In this document: piece by piece, positions 1 through 7,209 of the stretch | Layout of the letters: the number at the start of each line of letters is the position of its first letter | Numbering within the stretch: the stretch's first letter is position 1 | Origin: a virus | Virus record (IMG/VR): IMGVR_UViG_3300045971_000138 | Coordinates: 1 to 44,654 of that record | Reading direction: 5' to 3' (one strand) | Length of the DNA stretch: 44,654 nucleotides | Translations under genes and position numbers: made by a program | The notes under the pieces: model-generated | What the model was told of the DNA's origin: nothing | Seen by the model: only the letters and a program-made list of their open reading frames with translations | The model's database searches: none

Positions 1-28
1 TTGTTATTAAAGACTGCTATGTCCCAGT
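1..28. repeat. Terminal direct repeat (circular assembly overlap), left copy
   Basis: The first 28 bases are identical to the last 28 bases of the window. The leftward reading frame of the nuclease gene continues exactly across the join (296 codons in total with no stop), so the two ends are adjacent in a circular or circularly permuted molecule. An overlap this short is more likely an assembly feature than the packaged terminal repeat, which cannot be read from the sequence. Confidence 0.9.
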
Positions 29-323
29 CCATGAGAATGTTCTCAAGATAGGGAATAGCTGTTGTTATGAGATTAACTGCGATCTCTTCTGTTCTCTTCT
101 CATCTTCCACAACAGGGGAGAAGCCAAGATAGGTTGCGAAGATTGCCTGATCTATGTCACGGAAGGTGAGATATGAAGCAACACCTTTACCGAAGGCTGT
201 TCCAAGAACAGTAGCAGGCCAGTCTTGCTTACTCTTGATCCCAGCTAATAGACGATCAAGCTGGAACTTTCTCTCGCATACATTAAGGAGATCAAGAGCT
301 GAGTGAGATAGGCGGTATTTCAT
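1..323 (-). CDS. PD-(D/E)XK nuclease, Cas4/RecB-like, N-terminal part (continues at 44626-44062)
   Basis: This is the N-terminal 107 residues of a 295-residue protein whose remainder lies at the other end of the window. The start ATG at 323 overlaps the stop of the upstream gene as ATGA. The N-terminus reads MKYRLSHSALDLLNVCERKF. The cysteine at residue 16, in a C-x-R-K/R setting, matches the first iron-sulfur ligand of Cas4, AddB and Exo5 type nucleases. The catalytic residues are in the other part (see 44062-44654). The join is in frame: 323 nt here plus 565 nt there make 296 codons. The role is probably single-strand or end-processing exonuclease activity in phage recombination, beside the Sak4-like ATPase gene. 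Confidence 0.8.
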   Translation of the reverse strand, partial: MKYRLSHSALDLLNVCERKFQLDRLLAGIKSKQDWPATVLGTAFGKGVASYLTFRDIDQAIFATYLGFSPVVEDEKRTEEIAVNLITTAIPYLENILMDWDIAVFNN

Positions 324-631
324 TCTTCCCTCGTTGAGAAATCTTCTATCGCTAGAAGTTGCTGGATCTGTTCTTCTACTTCGTTTATCTCTTTCTGTTT
401 CTCAGCACGTATTCCGTCTATCTTCTTCCTTAGACCTGCCACAATCGCAGGACGAAGATCATCATGTGCTGGTATCTTTGTCTTTACAGTCACCTTCTTA
501 ATCATAGGATAGCCATGATCTGTCATATCCGATAGAAAGAGATGATAATCTGTTTTCTTATCCCATGTGGAATAGGAAGCACAGAGAAAGAACTCACTTA
601 TCAAGGTACTACCTTCTACTTTTGAACTCAT
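320..631 (-). CDS. Hypothetical protein with C-terminal coiled coil
   Basis: I do not recognise this 103-residue protein. The first two thirds look globular, with mixed beta-prone segments. The last 40 residues are highly charged (EKQKEINEVEEQIQQLL) with heptad spacing typical of a coiled coil. The stop overlaps the start of the nuclease gene (ATGA), indicating translational coupling. Upstream, the sequence AAAGGATATAAA before the ATG is a clear ribosome binding site. A partner of the nuclease is possible from position alone; the function is unknown. Confidence 0.75.
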   Translation of the reverse strand: MSSKVEGSTLISEFFLCASYSTWDKKTDYHLFLSDMTDHGYPMIKKVTVKTKIPAHDDLRPAIVAGLRKKIDGIRAEKQKEINEVEEQIQQLLAIEDFSTREE

Positions 632-670
632 TTTATATCCTTTCGTTGTCTGCGTAACTGCGTTATGTGT

Positions 671-841
671 CTATGTATTGTTTCCGATTGTGTCTAAGAT
701 ACATCCTACAAGTACAGGTTCTTCTCTTAATATAGCTATCTTCTTAGCTTGTTCAAAAGCTTCATTCTTGGTGCAAGGCGGAAGAAAATATACCACTTCA
801 GCATCTCCGTTAGTAGGCTGAGATATTACAATGTAGTCCAT
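671..841 (-). CDS. Small hypothetical protein (56 aa)
   Basis: An intact ORF of 57 codons starts with MDYIVISQPTNGDAEVVYFL and ends ILDTIGNNT. It fills an otherwise gene-free gap. Its ATG at 841 lies one base after the stop of the upstream gene (TGA-T-ATG), the same tight spacing as the rest of the operon, and GAGGA lies 4 bases upstream of that ATG. Composition (beta strand, then amphipathic helix EAFEQAKKIA) is that of a real small protein. Family and function are unknown. Confidence 0.65.
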   Translation of the reverse strand: MDYIVISQPTNGDAEVVYFLPPCTKNEAFEQAKKIAILREEPVLVGCILDTIGNNT

Positions 842-842
842 A

Positions 843-1121
843 TCATTCCTCGACTACCATTCTTGCTTTCGTGACAAGAGTTACCATCTCACTATCATTG
901 AGGAAATAGCAAGATCCATTTGTGAGATTCACAATGAGAGGTTTATTCTTATTAATGGAATCGCATATCAGAGTTGAATTCAAGAGATAGTGAGTCGGCT
1001 TAACTCTCATGTAGTAAGCTGATTCTCCTTTCCTTGTAAAGACATCGAGAGTCTTAGTATCCTTCGCTTGGATCTCTTGATCTTTGAAGGAACCATCTAT
1101 TACGAGTCTAGAAGTTGTCAT
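843..1121 (-). CDS. Hypothetical protein (92 aa)
   Basis: I do not recognise this protein. It starts MTTSRLVIDGSFKDQEIQAK. I chose the ATG at 1121 because it sits one base after the upstream stop (TGA-G-ATG) with GAGG about 9 bases upstream; an in-frame ATG further upstream (1136) would overlap the previous gene. Alternating hydrophobic and polar residues suggest a small beta-rich fold. It lies in a chain of small, tightly packed genes, probably early-expressed accessory functions. Confidence 0.7.
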   Translation of the reverse strand: MTTSRLVIDGSFKDQEIQAKDTKTLDVFTRKGESAYYMRVKPTHYLLNSTLICDSINKNKPLIVNLTNGSCYFLNDSEMVTLVTKARMVVEE

Positions 1122-1122
1122 C

Positions 1123-1437
1123 TCAGAAGTCCTCATCTTCAAGAGCTGCTTTAAGTTCCTCAGGAGTCATCTGTTTCTTCTTATCTTTCTTCTCCTTAGC
1201 TGGTTTCGAGGATGCCATGATAGCAGTTCCTACTACCTTCCGAAGATTCGCTACCATCATTCCTATATCTTCTGGAAGGAGGAGAGCACAAGCTGCGGGA
1301 TTATCTAGGAGAGCGCGTTTAAGCTGGCTCATCTCGCTCTTAAGACTCTCTCCAGATAATGAGTCAAGTTGATTTATACGCTGTGTAATATCTGAAGCTG
1401 CTTGCTTTATATCTACTTCATTTAGTTCAATCGTCAT
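1123..1437 (-). CDS. Hypothetical charged helical protein (104 aa)
   Basis: This is a mostly helical protein starting MTIELNEVDIKQAASDITQR. A lysine-rich stretch (KPAKEKKDKKKQ) precedes an acidic C-terminus (EELKAALEDEDF). The ATG at 1437 is preceded by AGGAG at 9 bases. A TTG two codons upstream is in frame but badly placed. The start overlaps the end of the zinc-ribbon gene by 11 bases. Acidic C-terminal tails are common in SSB-type and DNA-mimic proteins, but nothing else supports either role. Function is unknown. Confidence 0.65.
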   Translation of the reverse strand: MTIELNEVDIKQAASDITQRINQLDSLSGESLKSEMSQLKRALLDNPAACALLLPEDIGMMVANLRKVVGTAIMASSKPAKEKKDKKKQMTPEELKAALEDEDF

Positions 1438-1603
1438 AGTCAAAATCTCCTGGTTCTACATCTCTTGTTTCACCACATTCAGAACAAAGGAAATAATGTA
1501 CTTGTTCTGTACCATATTCATGATCAAAAGAATCATCACAGAATTCCCAATTATGATCACATTCTTCCTGTTCTTGCTCTTTATCTTGTTCAGAATTTAT
1601 CAT
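1427..1603 (-). CDS. Small putative zinc-ribbon protein (58 aa)
   Basis: The protein starts MINSEQDKEQEQEECDHNWEF. It contains a C-x-H-x-W motif, then about 25 residues later C-x-x-C-G (FLCSECGE). This C/H...CxxCG arrangement is that of small phage zinc ribbons. The C-terminus is very acidic. I placed the start at the ATG at 1603, inside the last codons of the upstream gene (14-base overlap). The longer frame to 1666 would lie largely on top of the upstream gene. A metal-binding adaptor or nucleic-acid-binding role is inferred; nothing shows the partner. Confidence 0.6.
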   Translation of the reverse strand: MINSEQDKEQEQEECDHNWEFCDDSFDHEYGTEQVHYFLCSECGETRDVEPGDFDYDD

Positions 1604-1931
1604 CTGGGATCTGGATCTTCTTGATCTTAACAACACTCTTTCTTGCGAGAGAGATTGAGAGATCAATCATTCCATCATATTCTTCTGAAAGACGTTCTAC
1701 AAAAGTGAGGACAGAAGGATCAGGGACAAGACCATCCTCTTTGAATCTAGTAGCCTGCTTGCTCTTAAGATTCTTGATTCCAGTCTTAGTCCTCTCAACT
1801 TCTTCTGGAGGGATTGTTATAATAACCTCTCCATTCAAGGTAACTGCTGCGAAGATCTCAGAGAAAGACATCTCATCATCCTCTATATTTTCTTCTATGT
1901 TCATTTCTGTAATATCCTTATCAGTTGTCAT
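1590..1931 (-). CDS. Hypothetical protein (113 aa)
   Basis: I do not recognise this protein. An acidic N-terminal 20 residues are followed by a mixed domain with a beta segment (FAAVTLNGEVIITIPPEE) and a C-terminal helix-strand rich in lysine. The start overlaps the upstream stop (ATGA at 1931-1928), so translation is probably coupled. It has no membrane segment or cysteine motif. Confidence 0.7.
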   Translation of the reverse strand: MTTDKDITEMNIEENIEDDEMSFSEIFAAVTLNGEVIITIPPEEVERTKTGIKNLKSKQATRFKEDGLVPDPSVLTFVERLSEEYDGMIDLSISLARKSVVKIKKIQIPDDKF

Positions 1932-2362
1932 AAGATAGCCTCCTCTGTGGTTGAGTTGGTATTATGAAGATTATACGCGGAAACTCCGAAATTGTCAATC
2001 CAAATTTTTCCGTATAATATCTTAACAGTCTCTTCATAGGCTTTAAAGAGCTGTTTACTATTACATCCTACAACTCTCTCTATTTCATGGGCATCATAGT
2101 TATGATATAGTTTAGGAACCATAGTATTTTTACATTCTTCCATCGGAGGAACTTCTATAGGAGATAGAAAGTCAACAAGAAGTTTGAATCCTTCCATGTA
2201 GTTTATGTAAAGATCTTTACTATATGCTCTGTCGTATAGAAGAAGGAGAGCATAGAAAGGAAACTTCCTAGTCTCCTCTTCTATCTCTTCCTTAATAGAA
2301 GGCTCAAGGGAGTCTGCCTCTTGAACCCCCCTTTGAGCTAACAAGAGTTCTTTAAGACCCAT
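1928..2362 (-). CDS. Hypothetical protein with N-terminal LKELL motif (144 aa)
   Basis: The protein starts MGLKELLLAQRGVQEADSLE. I chose the ATG at 2362, near the end of the upstream gene. The frame stays open further upstream, but that extension overlaps the upstream gene almost completely. The first 12 residues match a motif in the SF1 helicase (residues 59-69) and, more loosely, in the 392-residue protein encoded at 5178-6356. The body contains hydrophobic and aromatic helices (FPFYALLLLYDRAY) but no clear membrane anchor. Family is unknown. The shared motif suggests a common binding partner for these three proteins. Confidence 0.65.
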   Translation of the reverse strand: MGLKELLLAQRGVQEADSLEPSIKEEIEEETRKFPFYALLLLYDRAYSKDLYINYMEGFKLLVDFLSPIEVPPMEECKNTMVPKLYHNYDAHEIERVVGCNSKQLFKAYEETVKILYGKIWIDNFGVSAYNLHNTNSTTEEAIL

Positions 2363-2678
2363 GACGTGGATCATCCAGTCTTTGATCCTCATCTTCTCGG
2401 AACTCTTCTCTATTCCTTCTATTCTCTTCCTCGTATTCTTCCCTCCCTTCCTCATCGTATTCCATATCATCATGTATTTCTATGATAGGAAGTGGAGGGA
2501 GCTTCCCGTATGAATTCTTAGCCATCTCTTTCTCCTTTCTCTTCTGTTCTATATTCTTGTTCCAATCGGATATATCTTTTGGAATAGTATAATCTGCTGA
2601 GAGGATAGCTCCCTTCTTATGTCTTAGTTTTCTCCCATTCTTAGAAGATGAAGGAACAAATGTTATACCTTTTGGCAT
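2352..2678 (-). CDS. Hypothetical highly charged protein (108 aa)
   Basis: The N-terminal half is basic (SKNGRKLRHKKGAIL). The C-terminal 40 residues are extremely acidic and arginine-rich (EEGREEYEEENRRNREEF), consistent with a long single helix or a disordered tail. The ATG at 2678 is three bases after the stop of the small membrane protein gene. I do not recognise the family. Nucleic-acid contact through the basic half is possible but not shown. Confidence 0.65.
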   Translation of the reverse strand: MPKGITFVPSSSKNGRKLRHKKGAILSADYTIPKDISDWNKNIEQKRKEKEMAKNSYGKLPPLPIIEIHDDMEYDEEGREEYEEENRRNREEFREDEDQRLDDPRHGS

Positions 2679-2681
2679 GAT

Positions 2682-2816
2682 CTAATCCTTATCAAAGAGA
2701 TGATAACCGATCTCTATCCAAGTCATTATGAACTTAGCAAAGATTCCGATTATGACACAGGGAGAGGTTAGGATAACAAAGATCATCCCTATTCCGAATC
2801 TTATTTCCTTTATCAT
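2682..2816 (-). CDS. Small membrane protein (44 aa)
   Basis: An intact ORF of 45 codons reads MIKEIRFGIGMIFVILTSPC and onward. It has one hydrophobic segment (about residues 8-31) followed by an amphipathic C-terminus (MTWIEIGYHLFDKD). Its ATG overlaps the stop of the upstream gene (ATGA), the operon's usual coupling. Single-pass micro-proteins in phage early regions often act on host membrane processes, but no function can be assigned here. Confidence 0.6.
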   Translation of the reverse strand: MIKEIRFGIGMIFVILTSPCVIIGIFAKFIMTWIEIGYHLFDKD

Positions 2817-2995
2817 TTTATATCCATCCTCTTAAGAACTCGTTTATCAAGCATATGATCGCAATGATCGTTATGTGGACAATCTACCTCATATATCTCA
2901 CAACGACCTGAGAGTATCGCATCATTGTTATCCTTCCAGAAGATACAATGAAAGCAAGATACTTCAGGTATTCCTACACATTCTACTTTAGACAA
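2813..2995 (-). CDS. Small cysteine/histidine-rich protein (60 aa), TTG start
   Basis: The protein carries cysteines at residues 6, 14, 17, 32, 39 and 45 with nearby histidines (PHNDHCDHM), so it probably binds one or two zinc ions. The start is TTG at 2995, supported by GGGAG seven bases upstream and the absence of any in-frame ATG before the cysteines. It overlaps the end of the helicase gene by 13 bases. Function is unknown. Confidence 0.6.
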   Translation of the reverse strand: MSKVECVGIPEVSCFHCIFWKDNNDAILSGRCEIYEVDCPHNDHCDHMLDKRVLKRMDIK

Positions 2996-4857
2996 GATAT
3001 ATCTCCCATATCAGTTAGAGTTCCAGAGTTGAAGTATTCTATTTTCTCTTGTATTGTATTCCCTTTGATCCTCTGAGTTCTTATTGCCTTCTCAATCATG
3101 AAGTCTTTCGCAATAAGGACGACTTTCTCTTTCGCTCTTGTGACAGCAGTATAGAGAAGCTCTCGGAAAGCCATGATAGAATGATCTTTGTGAAGGATGA
3201 TATATACCTTCCTCCACTCACAACCCTGTGCTTTATGTACTGTGAGACAGTATCCGAGAGAGAAGGTAGAAGGTGCAAAGTCTCCTACTGTTGAAAGAGA
3301 TATTTCCTCCTCAGTCTCAAGTTTGATTGTTACAATAGATGAGGCTTGTCTTACTACATCCTCTTTCATATTCTCATCCATGATCTTATCGAGATCAAGA
3401 GACTCATATCCTGCAAGCTCAAAATCATCATGCTCATCATCTACACCTGTTGCCTTAGATGCGATGCGTGTACCGAATCTCGTAAGATCTTGTCCTGCAA
3501 GCTGGGGTATCTTTCCTTGATACTCATAATTTCTTGAGATTCTTACAATCTCTCCGACCTGCTTGTTATACATTATCTTATCCCCGACTGCAAGATAATG
3601 TGTGGACATACCTGCTATGATCTCATGTACTACTGCTTCCCTATCAGCTCCTAGGAATTGTGCTATCCACTTGTTAAGGTTATCTGTTCCTAGATCCTGC
3701 TTATTGAATGGGGAGAGTATAATATCTTGAGCGGGATCATACTCTCCTGCCTTATACCATTTCGGAAAGGTTTGTCCTATCATTTGGCTCATCTTAGCCT
3801 GAGTATGCTGGACTGTTCCTGTTCTCATGATAACGAAGTCAGGAGCTTCTTTCAGAGATTCACCCTTAAGAATACGATGTGCGTTCTCAAGGATTGTAGA
3901 ATCTCCTGCTTGTCTATATACTGTCTTAAGTTCTACTACAGGGAGTTGAACAAGAGCATAGTTGAGAATAGAGGCTCCAAAGACAGGGGGAAGTTGGTTT
4001 ATATCTCCTATGAATATGATTTGTGTTCCTGATCTCATAGCATCATAGAGTTTCTTCCACATATTAGCCACATCTACCATAGAAGATTCTTCGATAACAA
4101 GATGAGTTATATCAAGAGGGTTATTCGCTGTTCTTTTAGGAACAAAGCGGAACTTCTCTTTCTCTTCTAGAGGATCCCAATATGTCTCAGGTTGATATTC
4201 TAGAAGGTTATGTGCTGTTGTTATGTTATGCTCAAAGACTGCCTCAAGATCAGGATCTTTATGTATTGCTCTTCTAAGATTACCAGATGCTATCCTTGTC
4301 ATTGCAATGAAGGCAATAGAAGGTGCTGAGACTCGGGTTCCCTGTCCTTGTACGCGAAAGACATGAGTTCCTAGCTTATCTTGTCTCAAGAGTTCGGCTG
4401 CTATCTCACGTTGTGCTGTTGTCTTTCCTGTACCTGCTGCTCCTATGATACAGAAGCTCTTACCTGCGAAAGCCATTTCCTTTGCAAGAAGCTGTTCCGC
4501 ATTAAGCTTTATGTTCATAGAGAACTGTTCGTTCTTCTTAACTTCTTTTATGATCTCAGGAGAATGTGAGAGTATAATATCTTCTGCCTTCTCCTGAGAT
4601 GTATTTTCCTTAGTTTCGCTCATAAGACCTAGTTTAATTGCAGCATCTATTCCACGCTGTTTAAACAAGAGTTCTTTGAGAGATAATGGCTTTGCCTGTT
4701 CTTTTACAATTTCTTGTGGAACTTCTTTATCTTTATCTATCTCAGAAAGAGATTTCCTCATTGCTATAACTTCAGCAAGAGAAGCCTTAGGATTATTTAA
4801 GACTCGTTCCATTGTCTGAAGTTTCTTTTGTGCTATCAGTTCGCTTAGTGAAGTCAT
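2983..4857 (-). CDS. SF1B DNA helicase, RecD2/Dda-like
   Basis: This 624-residue ATP-dependent DNA helicase is probably 5'-3'. It has Walker A GAAGTGKT (residues 139-146), a Walker B-like IEESSMVD, motif III GDINQLPP, motif IV VYRQAG, motif V TVHKAQG and motif VI YTAVTRAK, in the RecD/Dda order. The first 110 residues are a non-helicase extension carrying three copies of a short motif: SLSELIAQKK (3-12), SLAEVIAMRKS (26-36) and SLKELLFKQRG (59-69). The ATG at 4857 lies just after the upstream stop. It probably serves phage replication or recombination together with the Sak4-like ATPase and the nuclease. A role as main replicative helicase is less likely because a ring-type candidate is present at 38379-39602. 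Confidence 0.92.
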   Translation of the reverse strand: MTSLSELIAQKKLQTMERVLNNPKASLAEVIAMRKSLSEIDKDKEVPQEIVKEQAKPLSLKELLFKQRGIDAAIKLGLMSETKENTSQEKAEDIILSHSPEIIKEVKKNEQFSMNIKLNAEQLLAKEMAFAGKSFCIIGAAGTGKTTAQREIAAELLRQDKLGTHVFRVQGQGTRVSAPSIAFIAMTRIASGNLRRAIHKDPDLEAVFEHNITTAHNLLEYQPETYWDPLEEKEKFRFVPKRTANNPLDITHLVIEESSMVDVANMWKKLYDAMRSGTQIIFIGDINQLPPVFGASILNYALVQLPVVELKTVYRQAGDSTILENAHRILKGESLKEAPDFVIMRTGTVQHTQAKMSQMIGQTFPKWYKAGEYDPAQDIILSPFNKQDLGTDNLNKWIAQFLGADREAVVHEIIAGMSTHYLAVGDKIMYNKQVGEIVRISRNYEYQGKIPQLAGQDLTRFGTRIASKATGVDDEHDDFELAGYESLDLDKIMDENMKEDVVRQASSIVTIKLETEEEISLSTVGDFAPSTFSLGYCLTVHKAQGCEWRKVYIILHKDHSIMAFRELLYTAVTRAKEKVVLIAKDFMIEKAIRTQRIKGNTIQEKIEYFNSGTLTDMGDISCLK

Positions 4858-4861
4858 GATA

Positions 4862-5194
4862 TTATACTCTTTCCTCGTGGGTCATTGTCCGATTATCTAC
4901 TGAAGGAACATCCTCGAATATCCTTGCTATTGCATAATCCCCGTGTGTTCTCTGTTGGAAGGATACTATGCACTTAACACATTGTTCCTTTTCGAGAAGG
5001 TTCCTCAAAGTTGCGTTATAATAGAGGGAATAGATTCTAGAACTCTTGTATTTCTGTGAAGGATATATCACAGTTCCGAGTTCATAATCGTATTTCGTTA
5101 TATAGACTGCGGCAAGGAAGGCTCTCTTTATATCTGGGAGCTTGTTCCCGAAATCATCTGTTATTGTGAATGATAGATCAGAACGTGTTTGCAT
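4862..5194 (-). CDS. Hypothetical protein (110 aa)
   Basis: I do not recognise this protein. It starts MQTRSDLSFTITDDFGNKLP. The ATG at 5194 is seven bases after AGGAG, whereas the alternative ATG at 5200 is only one base after it, so 5194 is preferred. It overlaps the upstream gene by 17 bases and precedes the helicase by four. The sequence looks beta-rich with an OB- or SH3-like feel (VIYPSQKYKSSRIYSLYYNATL), which is only an impression. Confidence 0.7.
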   Translation of the reverse strand: MQTRSDLSFTITDDFGNKLPDIKRAFLAAVYITKYDYELGTVIYPSQKYKSSRIYSLYYNATLRNLLEKEQCVKCIVSFQQRTHGDYAIARIFEDVPSVDNRTMTHEERV

Positions 5195-6356
5195 TATCAT
5201 GCTCCTGTTCTTCTTCCATCATTTCCTTAGAGATAATACCCATCTCAGCTCCTATCTCAAGCATCATATGTCTTGTTTGAATTGCTTTCTCCTCTTTCTC
5301 ATCTTCTAGGAAGGAACAGAATCCAATCGAAGGACAATCTGATATGTCATAGTCGCAATTCTTACAATCCCCATGAAGGAATGTTATCTGATTCCTAAAA
5401 GATGTAAAGGATTCTTGTTCTTCTATTTCATCTTCCTCATCATCTTCTATACTCTCTTTAGGAGGAACTCCTATTATCCTCTCTTGTAAGAGTTCTTTCA
5501 ATGTCTTTTTCTTCTCAGGAAGGGAAGGAATATCAGGGAAGATAGAATCCATCTTCTCATCATCTTCCTGCTTGAATAGTCTTTCAGCAGTCGAGAGATT
5601 CTTTTCCACATTCTTTAGAATATCAATCAATGCGATTGATGCGATTGTGTTTATACCCTCAAGTCTTGAGATTACTTTATCTCGTATTGTATAGTGAAGG
5701 GTTATAAGGTTATTCTTTTGGCATATTAAGCGAAGGATTGAGAGAAGTTTCGGGCTGAGTTCGCTCTCATTTGCTAAGGTGTTTACTAGATCCTTTGCCT
5801 TATTCCTTAGCTCAGATGTTATAGAATCCCTCTTTGTAGCCTTATTGATCTTAGTGTAGGAAAGGACTCTTGATGACTGTTCCGAATATGCTTGATCTGG
5901 GGAAAGAGTCTGTTTACAGGTAAGAGTATAGTTCCTTACAACATCAAGAATCGAGGAATCTCTTATCTGTTCGCTATCTAATGAGATTCGTGGAAGCATA
6001 TACGATTCTTTCATTGTTATATCTGAGAAGAATCGTATAGCGGATATTAGATGATATGGAGGAACAGGTATAAGAATCTCATTCCTTTGAATCCCTGTTA
6101 GATGATCTTCTATGAGATGGAAATGATTCCATACTGAGAGAAGAACTCCTGATAGGATAGTAGGCGGTATCTTGTTCTGTTCTATGAATTCAAGCTTTGC
6201 TATTCCTTGAGCATTCTCAAAGACTGAGAAGGGATTCGGATATTCTAGGATCTTACCGATTGAGATTCTTGGAATATCTATTCTTATTACAATCCCTGTG
6301 ATAGGGCAAGCTGCAAGAGTCTTTGTTTCCTGATACATCTTTCTGTAGAGATTCAT
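5178..6356 (-). CDS. Hypothetical protein with C-terminal Cys cluster, helicase-linked (392 aa)
   Basis: This is the largest unidentified protein of the leftward unit. The N-terminus contains ACPITGIVIRI (residues 16-26). The middle is helical. Residues 285-294 read TLKELLQERI, resembling the motif in the helicase and in the 144-residue protein. An acidic stretch (304-316) is followed by a putative zinc site, H328, C331, C334, C341 and C347. The start ATG at 6356 has AAAGGAA upstream. The genome has no recognisable primase or helicase loader, so this gene is a candidate by elimination; no primase motif is visible. Confidence 0.75.
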   Translation of the reverse strand: MNLYRKMYQETKTLAACPITGIVIRIDIPRISIGKILEYPNPFSVFENAQGIAKLEFIEQNKIPPTILSGVLLSVWNHFHLIEDHLTGIQRNEILIPVPPYHLISAIRFFSDITMKESYMLPRISLDSEQIRDSSILDVVRNYTLTCKQTLSPDQAYSEQSSRVLSYTKINKATKRDSITSELRNKAKDLVNTLANESELSPKLLSILRLICQKNNLITLHYTIRDKVISRLEGINTIASIALIDILKNVEKNLSTAERLFKQEDDEKMDSIFPDIPSLPEKKKTLKELLQERIIGVPPKESIEDDEEDEIEEQESFTSFRNQITFLHGDCKNCDYDISDCPSIGFCSFLEDEKEEKAIQTRHMMLEIGAEMGIISKEMMEEEQEHDNANTF

Positions 6357-6374
6357 TCTATTTCCTTTCCGAGA

Positions 6375-6713
6375 TTAGCTTTGTGAGCGGGGATATGCTT
6401 TCGGAACTATCCAATATGTATCATCTTCCTCTGTTCTCCAATCCTCTTTCAGAAGCTCTTTTGTCATATATGCCATTACATAAGATGAGTCAAGAGCATG
6501 AAAGACAGGAACCCATTCATGCGTTGTGTATTTATATCTCCATGATGTAAATTTAAAACCTTCTATTCCTAGAAGATCATCTTGTGAGATATGGGAGTCT
6601 TGTATCGGACACATTCTCCCATCTATCTCTACCATGAGACAAGGACTATCAGATAATTCAAGTTTTGTCATTATGGTATTAAGGGTATAGATACCACCTT
6701 GAGAGGGTCTCAT
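6375..6713 (-). CDS. Hypothetical protein (112 aa)
   Basis: The protein starts MRPSQGGIYTLNTIMTKLEL. The ATG at 6713 follows AAGGA by about eight bases; a TTG further upstream is in frame but overlaps the previous gene. The content is aromatic-rich (SWRYKYTTHEWVPVFHAL) with likely strands and a C-terminal helix. I do not recognise the family. Confidence 0.65.
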   Translation of the reverse strand: MRPSQGGIYTLNTIMTKLELSDSPCLMVEIDGRMCPIQDSHISQDDLLGIEGFKFTSWRYKYTTHEWVPVFHALDSSYVMAYMTKELLKEDWRTEEDDTYWIVPKAYPRSQS

Positions 6714-6717
6714 GATC

Positions 6718-7008
6718 TTATCCTTTCCTTGCATTTGTGATCTTATTTGAGAGCTGATAGATCAGAGCCATAGAATCCTCATATTTCTTCTTAAGGAAGG
6801 CTCTTTCTGTAAGGACTGCTATGAGTTCTTCCTTATATTCCATAGGCCAGAGATATGCTGAATAGATGCAATCTTCTGGTCTATGATGTCCGTCTATCCA
6901 AGCTATATCCTTCTGTTTTGAGAGCTTTGTTATTGTTCCCTCATGAGATATGATAGGAGAAGCAAGGTCTGAAGCTAGGATTACAGAGTCACCTAATTTG
7001 AATTCCAT
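6718..7008 (-). CDS. Hypothetical protein with SH3-like N-terminus (96 aa)
   Basis: The N-terminal 40 residues (MEFKLGDSVILASDLASPII, then GTITKLS) have the 'GD-V-L ... G-I-K' pattern of small SH3-like or KOW-like beta barrels. The C-terminal 45 residues form a probable helix (ELIAVLTERAFLKKKYEDSM). It lies four bases before the next gene in the early operon. No function can be stated. Confidence 0.65.
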   Translation of the reverse strand: MEFKLGDSVILASDLASPIISHEGTITKLSKQKDIAWIDGHHRPEDCIYSAYLWPMEYKEELIAVLTERAFLKKKYEDSMALIYQLSNKITNARKG

Positions 7009-7025
7009 GATCTACTTTTCTCCGT

Positions 7026-7208
7026 TTATACAGGTTTGAATCTAGATATATCAGCCAGTTTTATAGATTCTACTGTGCTCATAATTCTAGTTTGCCATTG
7101 ATAGAAGTCTTTTTGTGTGTTTACTGTCTCTTCCATGATAAAATATTTCTTACCATTCACTAAGACTTCTACTCTTAGAACATCATTACAATTAGTATCT
7201 TGATTCAT
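7026..7208 (-). CDS. Small hypothetical protein (60 aa)
   Basis: The ATG at 7208 lies one base after the stop of the metallopeptidase gene (TAA-A-ATG), the typical operon spacing. The protein starts MNQDTNCNDVLRVEVLVNGK and looks like a beta hairpin plus helix. I do not recognise it. A longer frame beginning upstream would overlap the metallopeptidase gene and is not preferred. Confidence 0.6.
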   Translation of the reverse strand: MNQDTNCNDVLRVEVLVNGKKYFIMEETVNTQKDFYQWQTRIMSTVESIKLADISRFKPV

Positions 7209-7209
7209 T

